This document shows positions 1 through 13,050 of a stretch of DNA of 64,000 nucleotides, piece by piece. A model generated the notes under the pieces. That model was not told the origin of the DNA and did not search any database. It worked only from the letters and a program-made list of their open reading frames with translations. The position numbers were made by a program, and so were the translations under genes. Each line of letters opens with the position of its first letter. Position 1 is the stretch's first letter. Source of the stretch: Symsagittifera roscoffensis (lineage: Eukaryota; Xenacoelomorpha; Acoela; Convolutidae); assembly GCF_963678635.1 (NCBI RefSeq), contig NW_026970824.1, forward strand, positions 46,001 to 110,000, read 5' to 3'.

Positions 1-3000
1 TAATCATTACGTTTTGCGTATGAAAATATTCAAATACAGTCAGACCTACATAGAAAATTTGATTTTTACAATGCAAATGTCGCAAGCAGAGATTTGCAAA
101 GAATTGCCAGATTTCAGCCAAGTCATCTACACAATTTAGCCATTTTTTCATCTTTGAAGAAATAAAAAACTGTGATAAACAATTTTGTAAAATGTCTGTT
201 GATCTCCCAAACTAATTTTCCAACGGTATCAAACTTCAAATCAAAATTGACCACTGAGTCATGAAAATCATTTTGAGTGGTCAGAAGAAAAAACCAAGGC
301 TTACTTACTTGCATAGGACGGGAAAATTTCAAAACAAACTGTTGAAAGTTTTTATTGGACGGTCCGAATTAAGTCTTTTGACATATCAAAAACTGCTCTC
401 AAGTATTTTTTTTTTAATTTTTACAGAAATTTTTAGACGGTGGAATTTTTGGTTCGAAACAAAACTTTTAATTTACGAAATTACGATATACGAAATTACG
501 ATAAATTACGATAAAAATTTCAAATTTAGATTACAAATCTTGAAACAAAGCCATTGTTTTGAGATTGGTAATCTTTGTTTAAAAACTTTGTTTTTTGATT
601 CATTTGTTGGTTCTGTAGTTTGATATATATTCAGTTGAACATTAGGCTGCAGGTTTAACCGTAGACCAAGTAATATTGACTAGAGTTGCACATTATGTTG
701 TTTTCTCGCTAAACCATCGAAAGTTTTGTTGTTCAAAAAAACTTATTCAGTTCTGAAAAAGATATTTAACACATAATCAATTGTTCTTTTTTCACTTATT
801 TATCTTTTTCCACCGTATTTAGGCAATATCGATCTTTTGAGCTATAGTATCTTAGAAAAAAAGCTTTTATCTATGATAAAACTAACGGTAAAAGGCATGT
901 TTTAGAGAAAACAAAAAATGTTCTAAGCTGATGTTCAACTCATTTTTTCAGTAATATAGATATTTTCCAATAAATTTTAAAATTGCGCAAAAAAAAACAA
1001 CCAAATCTCCTTTTGTGTTTGTGAATTTTCTAGAACAATCATTTTTCAGACATGAATCTGAATGAAACACAAAGCTTTTATAGTTTCAAAGAAAAAAGGC
1101 CAAAAGAGTTTTTTTTGTTTTTTCTTTTTTATTTAGATTACAAACCAAACAGCTGAACATTAATGAATTCAACCTAACTATTTGAACAAAGCCGCACAAA
1201 ACAGAAAAAAGACTGAAAAATTTTCATATTGAAGCCACGTATAACAGATATTGATGCGTTCGGATCCTTTTTTCTTGTTTTTGCGAGCAACTGGCGTTTA
1301 CATTTGACTAAAATTGGTTGTTTACTGACTGCACCAAGGGCTCCTTGTTGGACTGATTTCTGCAACGAGAGTAATAACGTGAAGCTGGAGGCTCCATTTC
1401 CAGTCCGACTGGGGCCTCCCGACTTCCTGGGAAGATCCAAGTTGATTCTACGAAAGAGCAATGCACTCATAAGGAGATCAGTAAATCTAGATCTTTGATT
1501 AGCATAACTTTGGCCATTTGCGCTGAGTTGATGATATAAACTCTGAAGATCAAAAATTCATCATTTCTGATGGCATTTTAAACCATAATTTTACAAAATT
1601 TAAATGGAAAAAGATTACTTAAATGGAAAATATGTGATTTAGCGTGATCGAATTATCATTATTTGATTTTAATTGTTGTCTATTAAGGAGAGAAAATCTC
1701 TGTGAGCAGTCTTGTCAAATATAGCACGTTCTTGAGCGGAATCTGTCAAAGCCTACTCATACATTTTTTTTAAAGTTTTGCGGTAACGGAGAGCAACCAC
1801 TGAATAGAAACGAGTCAATTTATGAATCAAATGATGAAAGCACGTGCCTGCAGAGGCATGGTTATTGCGCTGAAAACAGAACAAGTCTTATTATGAATTG
1901 AAAATGAAATAGCTCATAAATGCTTTAATTTGTAGAATCAATACCACAACTTGTCTAACTTTTGATAGTATTTTACCGACTCTTCTTCTGTTCTTCAAAT
2001 TGAACAGTTTTGGAAAAGTAATCAAACACAGCATAGTTTTGGGCTCACATTCATTTCTTGTATTCAGCGGCTACTCTAAAACGAAAACAAAAACTTCCAC
2101 ATGTTAGATTGAGATTTATGATTGGGTCTAGATATCAGTCCACAACCAGAAAGATTTTCAAAGAGAAACCCTTTACGTTTCAACCTGATTTAGACTTACT
2201 GGAATTTGTTAATCTGCTGGGAATTTTTTTTCCAATTTGGCTTCGCTGTGTGAGGTCTATCACTGACTGATAAGCGAATGGTTCAAATAAACTAAAATTT
2301 ATTTATATATGCCCGTGTTTAGTTTTTTGACGCGTAGTTATCGGTATGTGTTATATAATTAATTGTTATTTTTTTGTATATATGTTCAGAAGTGTAACAA
2401 AAGCTAAAAGTAAAGCCACAAATCAAACTCAATGTAGTTTTTAACTCCAGATTAGTCAAGAACTTCTGAAACAATTTACTAGGTGTCGTATCTGTACTAT
2501 GTTCAACCAGATACCACAAAGTAATATAATTATGTCCAAATTGCATGTATTGCTTGTTCGATATTTATATGTATTACAGTTTGATTGTATTGGAAATGTT
2601 TTATCAGAAAAGATGAAAAAGCATGTTGTTCTAAAAAGTTTTTGAATCAATTTAGGATAAGTAATTATTATTGAAAAAAAATTCGATGTCAAAATCAAAC
2701 CAAATTCTTCTCTCTACTTCTCTTCATTATTCTAGATTGTTTAACCGAATGCTAAATGGGTTCGGATTATCAATCAGGTTTAGGTACGTAAGATTAGTGC
2801 ATGTAGATAGGTATTGTAATCAATTTCAAATTGTTAATGCAAGCACGACTAATGTCTACTTTGTATGTTTGTGGTTGTATATATTTGTATATAGTTTTTC
2901 ATATGTATAAATTCACTTATATGATCGAAACTATGCCATGAGAAGTGCCATTTTAAGTAGAAAAACAATTCATCTCAAGTTTTTTTGCTGCTCTTGATTT

Positions 3001-3329
3001 CTGAATAGTTCCCCACATACTAAAAATTTACCAGACTCTACATTAAAACGTATTTCTATGCCTACATAGACCTATAGTGTGTGAAAAGGTTCAACAAAAC
3101 TAATCATTCATTTCTTAACCTAACTAACTAAATATGTGCAATTTTAATTAGTAATAAAGCTAAACACTAATATAATATAAAATTTTGTTTCAGATTTTTA
3201 AATAATTCTCACTAGGTATTTCGTATGTAGTGTGAAAAAACAAGTGTTTATTTGTATATGAAGTATTCGGTATGTAAGTGTTCAAGTTTGTATGATTTTT
3301 GCTTTTCAATTTCGGGCTTAAGTCTGCAT

Positions 3330-3960
3330 GGGTTTATTTATCTTTGTATAAATATAAAATCTCAAAATGATTTTGACTTAAGCACTGTTTTGTCATGAAA
3401 ATTCTTGTTTGTGTCACTTCAACGTAATTTTTCAATGTACAAAAACATGTACAATTCATAAATACATGCATCTATTGTTTCTCGTTTGAAAATATTGATG
3501 CTGTGAATGAGTGTTTTCAAAATAAAGATTACTTTGTTTGTTTATTTGCTTAAATTTTTGTTTATGAACGCCTGTAAAAGAATCCTACCCTATGTTGATA
3601 ATCTTGCAACACGTTCTTCTTACTGTTGTTGTCAATATCAGTTTTGTACGTCTGTATGGGTTTATTTATCTTTGTATAAAGAAAAAAACTCAAAATGAAC
3701 TTGACTTAAGCCCTGTTTTGTCATGAAAAATCTTATTTTTTGTCACGTCAGCGTAATTTTAGCTGTACAAAATTCTACAATTTATATATAGGTGCTTCTA
3801 TTTTTTGTTTGAGATGAATGATGCTCTGAAAATTGTTTTAATCGTTTATTTGTTTAAGTTTTTGTTCAGGAAATCCTGTAAAGGAATCCTACACTATATT
3901 GATAATCTTGCAACACGTTGATCTTACTGTTGTTGTCAATATCATTTTTGCTTAAAATTT
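3330..3960. repeat. ~328-bp tandem subrepeats in the left arm
   Basis: The motif GGGTTTATTTATCTTTGTATA begins at 3,330 and 3,658, with flanking blocks (TTGACTTAAGC, TTTTGTCATGAAAA, TTGCAACACG) repeating at the same spacing. The repeat is diverged but clear by eye. Confidence 0.75.
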
Positions 3961-4282
3961 ATCTGTAAAACAGCGCTAGAACTTATATACATGCCCTTCA
4001 TTAGCAGGTTTTAAATTTTTTTTCAGTGTGCCTTAGTTTTGTTGATCTTTGATAAATCAGATGATTGCACATTTCGCTCAGAATGCACACATAAGCTGCT
4101 GTTGATCGCTTGAATGCAATCAATGTTCGTGAAGTTTTGCCACACAAATTTTCAAGAAATTGTACCCAATTATATATCTATCAAATTAGTATTTTTCTAA
4201 ATTCGCTAGATGATCCTTAAATTTTTCTGTTCCAATCTTGTCCTAGCCCTTTTCGGTAAAACAGTGATTGTTTTGTTCGGTT

Positions 4283-4371
4283 GATAGTTAAGCCATACCG
4301 ACTACACCATTGAGAAGCGTTGCCTGTCGCTACACTCCTCTTACTGGTGTATTCGGTATGGCTTAACTATC
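4283..4371. repeat. Central hairpin of the inverted-repeat element, copy 1
   Basis: A 19-bp arm (GATAGTTAAGCCATACCGA, 4,283-4,301) is perfectly reverse-complemented at 4,353-4,371. A second inner pair, TACACCA/TGGTGTA, lies at 4,304-4,310 and 4,345-4,351. The hairpin sits at the symmetry centre between the opposing arms, as expected for the spacer of a fold-back element. Confidence 0.8.
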
Positions 4372-4559
4372 ATCCCAACAATAAAAACACGATAAAAATT
4401 TTCTTTTAAAAACACTCATTCAAAGCCTGATTCATCTCAAATGAAAAAAAAAATAGATGCACGTATTTATGAAAAGACATGTATATGTACATCTAAAAAT
4501 TGTGTTGACGTGACACAAACAAGATTTTTCATGACAAAACACTGCTTAAGTCAAGTTCA

Positions 4560-5140
4560 TTTTGAGTTTTTTAATTTATACAAAGACAAATAAACCCATA
4601 CAGACGTGCAAAAACGATATTGGCAACAACAATAAGACCAATGTGCAGCACGATTATCAAAATAGAGTAGTTTTCGTTTACAGGGGTTCATAAACAAAAA
4701 CTTAAACATATAAGCAAACAAACAAAATTTCTTTTAAAAACACTCATTCACAGCGTTATTCATCTCAAGTAAAAAAAATGCACGCACTTATCAATTGTAC
4801 ATGTGTTAGTATATTTTAAAATTACTTTGACGTGACCCAAACAAGACTCTTGATGACAAAACAGGGCTTAAATTAAGTTCATCTCGAGTTTTTTTATTTA
4901 TACAAAGATAAACTAGCCCACACAGAGGTGCAAAATTGATATTGACAACAACAGTAAGAACAATGTGTTGCAAGTTTATAAACATAGAGAAGGATTCTTT
5001 TACATGCGTTCATAAGCAAAAACTTGAACAAATCAACAAACAAAAAGTACTTTGTTTTGAAAACACTCATTCACAGCAGCATTCATCTCAAACGAAAAAA
5101 ATACAAGCACGTATTGATGAAGTGTACATGCTTTTGTAAA
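4560..5140. repeat. ~322-bp tandem subrepeats in the truncated right arm
   Basis: TTTATACAAAGA blocks followed by TAAACCCA or TAGCCCA recur at about 4,575 and 4,897. They are reverse complements of the left-arm subrepeats. The arm lacks a third unit that is present in the second right arm (a ~300-bp deletion near 5,158). Confidence 0.7.
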
Positions 5141-7721
5141 CTTAAAAACTACGTTGACGTGTTGATTAGTTAGCTTACGAAATGAATGATTACTTTTGGT
5201 GAATCAAATCAGACACTATAGGTCTATGCAGGCATAGAAAATATTTTAATGTAGTATCTGGTAAATTTTTAGTATGTGGTGAACTATTCAGAAATCAAGA
5301 GCAGCAAAAAAACTTGAGATGAATTGTTTTTCCACTTATATTGGCACTTCAGATGACATAGTTTCGATCACATAAGTGAATTTGTACATACAAAGTAAGT
5401 ACAATGTAAACATTAGTCGTGCTTGCATTTACAAATAAAAGTTGATTACAACGCCTATCTACATGCACTAATTTTACGTATCCAAACTTGATTGATAATC
5501 TGTACCCATTTAACTTACGGTGAAACAATCTGGAATAATGAAGAGAAATAAAAAAGAAGAATTTGGATCGATTTCGACATCGAATTTTTTTTCCAATCAC
5601 AATTATTTATCCTAAATTGATTCGAAAATTTTTTAGAACAACATTCTTGTACATCTTTTCTGATATAAAATTTCCAATACCAGCAAACTGTATATCATGT
5701 AAAATCTAACATGCAATGCACACAGTTTACACATAATTATATCATTTTGTAGTATCTGGTTGACCATAGTACAGATACAACACCTAGTAAAATGTTCTAG
5801 AAGATCTTGACTAATCTGGAATTAAGGCTAAATTGAGTTTGATTTGTGGCTTTATTGTTAGCTATTGTTACACTTCTGAACATATATACATATAAATTAA
5901 TAATTACACATACCAATAAACACACTTGAATACTAAACACGGGCATATTTTTATAATTTCCAGTTTATTCGAACCATCTGCTTGTCAGTCAGTGATAGAC
6001 CTCACACAGCGTAGCCAAATTGGATAAGTTTCCCAGCAGATTAACAAATTCCGGTAAGTCTAAACCAATGTTTTTTTTTGATAGTCTTTCTAGTTGTGGA
6101 CTGACTTCTATACCCAATCTTAAATCTCAACCAAACATGTGGAGTTTTAGGTGTTCAATTTACATTAGCCGCTGAATACAAGATGTGAATGTGAGCCCAG
6201 AACTGTGATGTGTTTCATTACTTGTCCAAAACTGTTCAATTTGAAGAACAGAAGGAGAGTCGATAAAATTACTATCAAAAGTTAGAAAAGATGTGGTCTT
6301 GATTATACAAAACAAAGCATTTATCAGCGATTTCATTTCCAATTCATGATAAGACTTGTTCTCTTTTGAGCGCAGCAACAATGCCTCTGCAGGCACGTGT
6401 TTTCATCATTTGATTCATAATTTACCCGTTTCAATTGAATTTTTGCTCTCCGTTACCGCAAAATTTAAAAAAAATTTATGTGTAAGTTTTGAATGCTTCC
6501 GCTCAAGAACGTACTACAGCCAAAGCAAATAGCCAAAGGTATGCTAATCAAAGATCTAGATTTACTCATCTCCTAATGAGTGCTTTCCTTTTCGTAGAAT
6601 CAACTTGAATCTTCCTAGGAAGTCGAGAGGCCCAAGTTGGCCTGGAAATGGAGCCACCAGCTTCACCATGTTATTCTCGTTGCAGAAATCAGTCTAACAG
6701 TGAGCCCTTGGTGCAGTCGGCAGTTAAACGATATTAGCAAATTGTAAACGCCAGTTGCTCGCAAAAACAAGAAAAAGGATCGGAACACATCAATCTCTGT
6801 TATAGGTGGTGTCAATATGAAAAAATTTCAGTCTATTTTCTGTTATGTGCTGCTTTGTTCAAATAGTTGAGTTGAATTCATTAATGTTTAGCTGTTCAAT
6901 TTGTAATCTAATTTAAATAAATTAAAAAGAACAAATTTATTTTTCTCTTATTTTTTAAAATTATGAAAATTTTGCATCTGAAAAATGGTCGTTCTAGAAA
7001 GCTCAAAATCACAGAAGAAGATTGGCTAGTTTAATTTGCACAAATTCAGAGTTTTTTGAAAAAAAATCTTTTTTTACTGAAAAACTGAGTTGAGCATCAG
7101 CTTAGAACAACTTTTGTTTTCTCCAAAACATATCTTTTACCGTTAGTTTTATCATAGTTAAAAGAATATTTTTTAAAATACTATAGCTCAAACAATCAAT
7201 ATTGCATAAATACGGGGGAAAGATAAATATGGGAAAAAAGAACAGTTGAACCTGTGTTTAATAGCTTTTTCAGAACTAAATATATTTCTTCAAACAACAA
7301 AAACTTTTGATTTTTTAGCGAGAAAACAACATAATGTGCAACTCTAGGCAATTTAACTTGGTCTTACTGTTGTTGTCAATATCATTTTTGCTTAAAATTT
7401 ATCTGTAAAACAGCGCTAGAACTTATATACATGCCCTTCATTAGCAGGTTTTAAATTTTTTTCAGTGTGCCTTAGTTTTGTTGATCTTTGATAAATCAGA
7501 TGATTGCACATTTCGCTCAGAATGCACACATAAGCTGCTGTTGATCGCTTGAATGCAATCAATGTTCGTGAAGTTTTGCCACATAAACTTTCAAGAAATT
7601 GTACCCAATTATATATCTATCAAATTAGTATTTTTCTAAATTCGCTAGATGATCCTTAAATTTTTCTGTTCCAATCTTGTCCTAGCCCTTTTCGGTAAAA
7701 CAGTGATTGTTTTGTTCGGAT

Positions 7722-7810
7722 GATAGTTAAGCCATACCGACTACACCATTGAGAAGCGTTGCCTGTCGCTACACTCCTCTTACTGGTGTATTCGGTATGG
7801 CTTACCTATC
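7722..7810. repeat. Central hairpin, copy 2
   Basis: This is the duplicate of the hairpin at 4,283. One mismatch (TTACCTATC for TTAACTATC) weakens the outer stem, and the loop is otherwise identical by eye. Confidence 0.8.
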
Positions 7811-7999
7811 ATCCCAACAATAAAAACAACATAAAATTTTTCTTTTAAAAACACTCATTCAAAGCCTTATTCATCTCAAATGAAAAAAAAATAGATGCAC
7901 GTTTTTATGAAAATACATGTATATGTACATCTAAAAATTGTGTTGACGTGATACAAACAAGATTTTTCATGACAAAACACTGCTTAAGTCAAGTTCATT

Positions 8000-8690
8000 T
8001 TGAGTTTTTTTATTTATACAAAGACAAATAAACCCATACAGACGTGCAAAAACGATATTGGCAACAACAATAAGACCAATGTGCAGCGCGATTATCAAAA
8101 TAGAGTAGTTTTCGTTTGCAGGGGTTCATAAACAAACACTTAAACATATAAGCAAACGAACAAAAATTCTTTTAAAAACACTCATTCACAGCGTTATTCA
8201 TCTCAAGTAAAAAAAATGCACGCACCTATCAATTGTACATGTGTTAGTATGTTTTAAAATTACTTTGACGTGACCCAAACAAGACTCTTGATGACAAAAC
8301 AGGGCTTAAATTAAGTTCATCTCGAGTTTTTTCATTTATACAAAGATAAACTAACCCACACAGAGGTGCAACATTGATATTGACAACAACAGTAAGAACA
8401 ATGTGTTGCAAGTTTATAAACATAGAGAAGGATTCTTTTACATGCGTTCATAAGCAAAAACTTGAACAAATCAACAAACAAAAAGTAATTTGTTTTGAAA
8501 ACACTCATTCACAGCACCATTCATCTCAAACGAAAAAAATACATGCACGTATTGATGAATTGTACATGCTTTTGTAAACTTAAAAACTACGTTGACGTGA
8601 CACAAACAAGACTTTTCATGACAATACAGGGCTTAAGTCAATTTCAATTTGAGTTTTTTTCTTTTATGAAAAGATAAATAAACCCATTCA
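8000..8690. repeat. ~325-bp tandem subrepeats in the complete right arm
   Basis: Three successive units carry the TTTAT(A/G)(C/A)AAAGA-TAAA block at about 8,014, 8,336 and 8,665. They mirror the left-arm subrepeats at 3.3-3.96 kb. Confidence 0.7.
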
Positions 8691-11690
8691 GACGCAATCC
8701 CGAAATTGAGATGCAAAAACCATACAAACTTAGAGACTTGCATACCCGCATACTTCCTATATAAATAAACACTCCTTTTTTCACACTACATATGAAATAC
8801 CTAGTGAGAAGTAATAAAAAAATCTGAATCTAAAATTGAAATGATTTTAGTTATTGGCTTTTTTACTAATCAAAATTGCACATATTAGATTAGTTAGCTT
8901 ACGAAATGAATGATTACTTTTGGTGAATCAAATCAGACACTATAGGTCTATGCAGGCATAGAAAATGTTTTAATGTAGTATCTGGTAAATTTTTAGTATG
9001 TGGTGAACTATTCAGAAATCAAGAGCAGCAAAAAAACTTGAGATGAATTGTTTTTCTACTTATAATGGCACTTCTGATGACATAGTTTCGATCACATAAG
9101 TGAATTTGTACATACAAAGTAAGTACAATGTAGACATTAGTCGTGCTTGCATTTACAAATAAAATTGATTATAATGCCTATCTAAATGCACTAATTTTAC
9201 GTATCCAAACTTGATTGATAATCTGTACCCATTTAACTTACGATGAAACAATCTGGAATAATGAAGAGAAATAAAAAAGAAGAATTTGGATTGATTTCGA
9301 CATCGAATTTTTTTTCCAATCACAATTATTTATCCTAAATTGATTCGAAAATTTTTTAGAACAACATTTTTGTACATCTTTTCTGATATAACATTTCCAA
9401 TACCAGCAAACTGTATATCATGTAAAATCTAACATGCAATGCACACAGTTTACACATAATTATATCATTTTGTAGTATCTGGTTGAACATAGTACAGATA
9501 CAACACCTAGTAAAATGTTCTAGAAGATCTTGACTAATATGGAATTAAGGCTAAATTGAGTTTTATTTGTGGCTTTATTGTTAGCTATTGTTACACTTCT
9601 GAACATATATACATATAAATTAATAATTACACATACCAATCAACACACTTGAATACTAAACACGGACATATTTTTATAATTTCCAGTTTATTCGAACCAT
9701 CTGCTTATCAGTCAGTGATAGATCTCACACAGCGTAGCCAAATTGGATAAGTTTCCCAGCAGATTAACAAATTCCGGTAAGTCTAAATCAATGTTTTTTT
9801 TTCGATAGTCTTTCTAGTTGTGGACTGACTTCTATACCCAATCATAAATCTCAACCAAACATGTGGAGTTTTAGGTGTTCAGTTTACATTAGCCGCTGAA
9901 TCAAGATGTGAATGTGAGCCCAGAACTGTGATGTGTTTCATTACTTGTCCAAAACTGTTCAATTTGAAGAACAGAAGGAGAGTCGATAAAATTACTATCA
10001 AAAGTTAGAAAAGATGTGGTCTTGATTATACAAAACAAAGCATTTATCAGCCATTTCCTTTCCCATTCATGATAAGTCTTGTTCTCTTTTGAGCGCAGCA
10101 ACAATGCCTCTGCAGGCACGTGTTTTCATCATTTGATTCATAATTTACCCGTTTCAATTGAATTTTTGCTCTCCGTTACCGCAAAATTTTGAAAAAATTT
10201 ATGTGTAAGTTTTGAATGCTTCCGCTCAAGAACGTACTATAGCCAAAGCAAATAGCCAAAGGTATGCTAATCAAAGATCTAAATTTACTCATCTCCTAAT
10301 GAGTGCATTCCTTTTTCGTAGAATCAACTTGGATCTTCCTAGGAAGCCGAGAGACCCAAGTTGGCCTGGAAATGGAGCCACCAGCTTCACCATGTTATTC
10401 TCGTTGCAGAAATCAGTCTAACAGTGAGCCCTTGGTGCAGTCGGCAGACAAACGATATTAGCAAATTGTAAACGCCAGTTGCTCGCAAAAACAGGAAAAA
10501 GGATCGGAACACACCAATCTCTGTTATAGGTGGCGTCAATATGAAAAATTTTCAGTCTATTTTCTGTTATAGGCTGCTTTGTTTAAATAGTTGAGTTGAA
10601 TTCATTAACGTTTAGCTGTTCAATTTGTAATCTAATTTAAATAAATTAAAAAGAACAAATTTTTTTTTCTCTTATTCTTTAAAATTATGAAAATTTTGCA
10701 TCTCATTTAGATTCATGTCTGAAAAATGGTCGTTCTAGAAAGCTCAAAATCACAGAAGAAGATTAGCTAGTTTATTTTGCACAAATTTAGAGTTTTTTGA
10801 AAACTTTTTTTACTGAAAATTTGAGTTGAGCATCAGCTTAGAACAACTTTTTGTTTTCTCCAAAACATATCTTTTACCTTTAGTTTTATCATAGTTAAAA
10901 GAATATTTTCTAAAACACTATAGCTCAAACAATCAATATTGCATAAATACGGGGAAAGATAAATATGGGAAAAAAGAACAGTTGAACCTGTGTTTAATAG
11001 CTTTTTCAGAACTAAATATATTTCTTCAAACAACAAAAACTTTTGATTTTTTAGCGAGAAAACAACATAATGTGCAACTCTAGGCAATTTCACTTGTTCT
11101 GCGGTAAAACCTGCAGGCTAATAGTCAACTGAAAGTACATCAAACTACAGAACCAACAAATGATTCAAAAAACGTTATTTTTAAAAAAGATTACAAATCT
11201 TATAACAATGGCTACAATTTTTGTTTCGAACAAAAACTTCCGCAGTCTAAAAATTTCTGTACAAAACTAAATTATTACTTGAGAGCAGTTTCTGATATGT
11301 CAAAGGAATCTATTCGGACCGTTAAACAAAAAACGTTCCATAGTTTGTTTTAAAGTTTTCCCGTCCTCTCCAATTTATTAAGCCTTGGTTTTTGCTTCTG
11401 ACCACTAAAAATGCTTCTCATGACTCACTGGTCTATTTTGAGTTGAAGTTTGATACCGTTGGAAAATTAGTTTGGGATATCAACAGACATATTACAAAAT
11501 TTTTTATCACCTTTTTTATTTTTTCAAAGCTGAAAAATATGCTAAATTGTGTAGATGACTCTGTGAAAGCTGGCATTTCTTTGCAAATCTCTACTTGCGA
11601 CATTTGCAGTGTAAAAACCAAATTGTGTAAGTAGGTCTGAACTTATTTTAATATAATTATACGTAAAACGTTATGATTATACTTTTGTGT

Positions 11691-13050
11691 GAATATTTGT
11701 ATTTATCTATAAACAAATACAAGTAAATATCTTTTGTGTATGCGTGTATGTATGCAAGTTGATGTGTTTGTGTGTATGAGTACAAATTTTTCCTTATGCG
11801 CTTGTAACCAAAAAATTGTAACTAGAAGAATAACTATAACCCAAATTGATTTCTACCAACGTTACTAGTTTTTCTTGAAAGTTTGACAAGATACTATGTG
11901 CATAGTATATATGTACGCATATATGCTTTGTGTATGTGTGTATTTATGTAAACTGTATGTATCTAAGTAAAAGTGTAAAACTTTTTGCATGTTTAAATGA
12001 AACTAACCATGTATGTACATACTTTTTGTTTGTATTCGTTTAATTATTTAGAAGTTATGGATAATTGTATGTTTTTATGTAACTAAGAACTCTTGACTGA
12101 ATGTCCGCTTGGTTGATTGAGTGAAAACAAGCAATTAGTTTGTACCAAGGCAAGTTGTTCAGTTTGAAAGCATTTAAAAGTTGCAACTTTATGATTGATG
12201 TTTTATGTCTGTTTAAAAGGAAAGTGTGTACACATGAGTAGTTGAATGCTTGTAAAGTACGATCCATTTCTTTTTAGAGGCAAGTATTTATGCTTGTTCG
12301 TACATGAATATGAAAGGCACGTTTATAAGATTTTATGAAAAGACGTACGAATGCCAGTCTTTAATGCATGATTCTTTTTGTCTAAATGTGTGTATATATT
12401 TGTCTTGAAAAATACTTGTGGTTGTATTTTAAAGGTCAGTAGAACTAATAAGTAAAATCTTTGCCTGTGTGGTAGCAAAAGTTTTCTTATAATTGATTGC
12501 CAGTTCAAAAGTATATAAGCAAGTATGTAAAACTTATGTATGTGCGGTAGTTTATCTGCGTTCATCTTATGTATAAGACTATGTATGTTTGTGTTCATGC
12601 CTATATGTAAGACTTCATTTTAGAAGGTTTAATTGTATGGAAGTATTTTTGCATATATGTCAACAGTTTTGTATGTATGGTTGTATAATAGTCTCTAAGT
12701 AACTTTATAATTGTATGTATAAATGTAAGTACGTATGTATGCATCTAGGTATGCTTGTATGTATGTATGTAATTATGTAAGTGTGTATGTAATTGTTTTT
12801 GTATGTAAGTTTGTATGAATAACCTTATTTAAGTATTTAAATGTATATGAATGAACGTATGTATGTAATAAAAAACGTATGACTATTTTTGTATGTATGC
12901 ATTTAAGTCTGCAACTTAAGAAAATGTAATATTGTTTTTATGTTTATACAAGTATGCAGCTTTATATGTTTCTTGGGGTATGTATGTTTGATTATAGTTG
13001 TAATCATTTAATTTCGTTTTTATAAAAGAATATGTGTAACTCAATCCAAA
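11691..13050. repeat. Degenerate TGTATG/GTAT microsatellite region
   Basis: TGTATG, GTATGTAT and TGTAAG words recur irregularly, densest at about 12,650-12,900. No protein family is recognisable in any frame and the repeat is too decayed for a fixed period. Confidence 0.6.

Larger units (their letters stand above)
3928..11100. repeat. Direct tandem duplication inside the fold-back element
   Basis: The segment 3,928-7,362 is repeated from 7,363 to about 11,100. The join at ~7,359-7,363 connects the end of the truncated right arm to sequence identical to 3,928 onward. The offset is 3,435 bp at the central hairpin and ~3,733 bp further right, because the first copy has lost ~300 bp. The result is two hairpin centres and two right arms against one left arm. 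Confidence 0.8.
1..11690. mobile_element. Giant inverted-repeat (fold-back) element, truncated by the left window edge
   Basis: The left part (1 to ~4,290) reappears as its reverse complement at ~7,811-11,690. Matching landmarks are 41-70 with 11,608-11,638, ~268-300 with ~11,380-11,410, ~2,250 with ~9,700 and ~2,990 with ~9,023. The similarity already runs at base 1, so the left end lies outside the window. A second, shorter reverse-complement arm occupies ~4,376-7,362. No frame shows a recognisable protein; the similar short frames in opposite arms only mirror the repeat. This is an inference of a non-autonomous fold-back-like element or a palindromic segmental duplication. No target-site duplication can be checked because the left end is missing. 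Confidence 0.7.

Noticed and set aside
4283-4371. tRNA-like gene at the fold-back centre
   Set aside because: The stem is a single long hairpin with no cloverleaf, anticodon arm or A/B-box sequence.
2671-5600. Similar short proteins in opposite strands at 2.7 and 5.4 kb
   Set aside because: They lie in the inverted arms, so similarity follows from the DNA repeat. They contain no domain and are not maintained as frames in the third arm.
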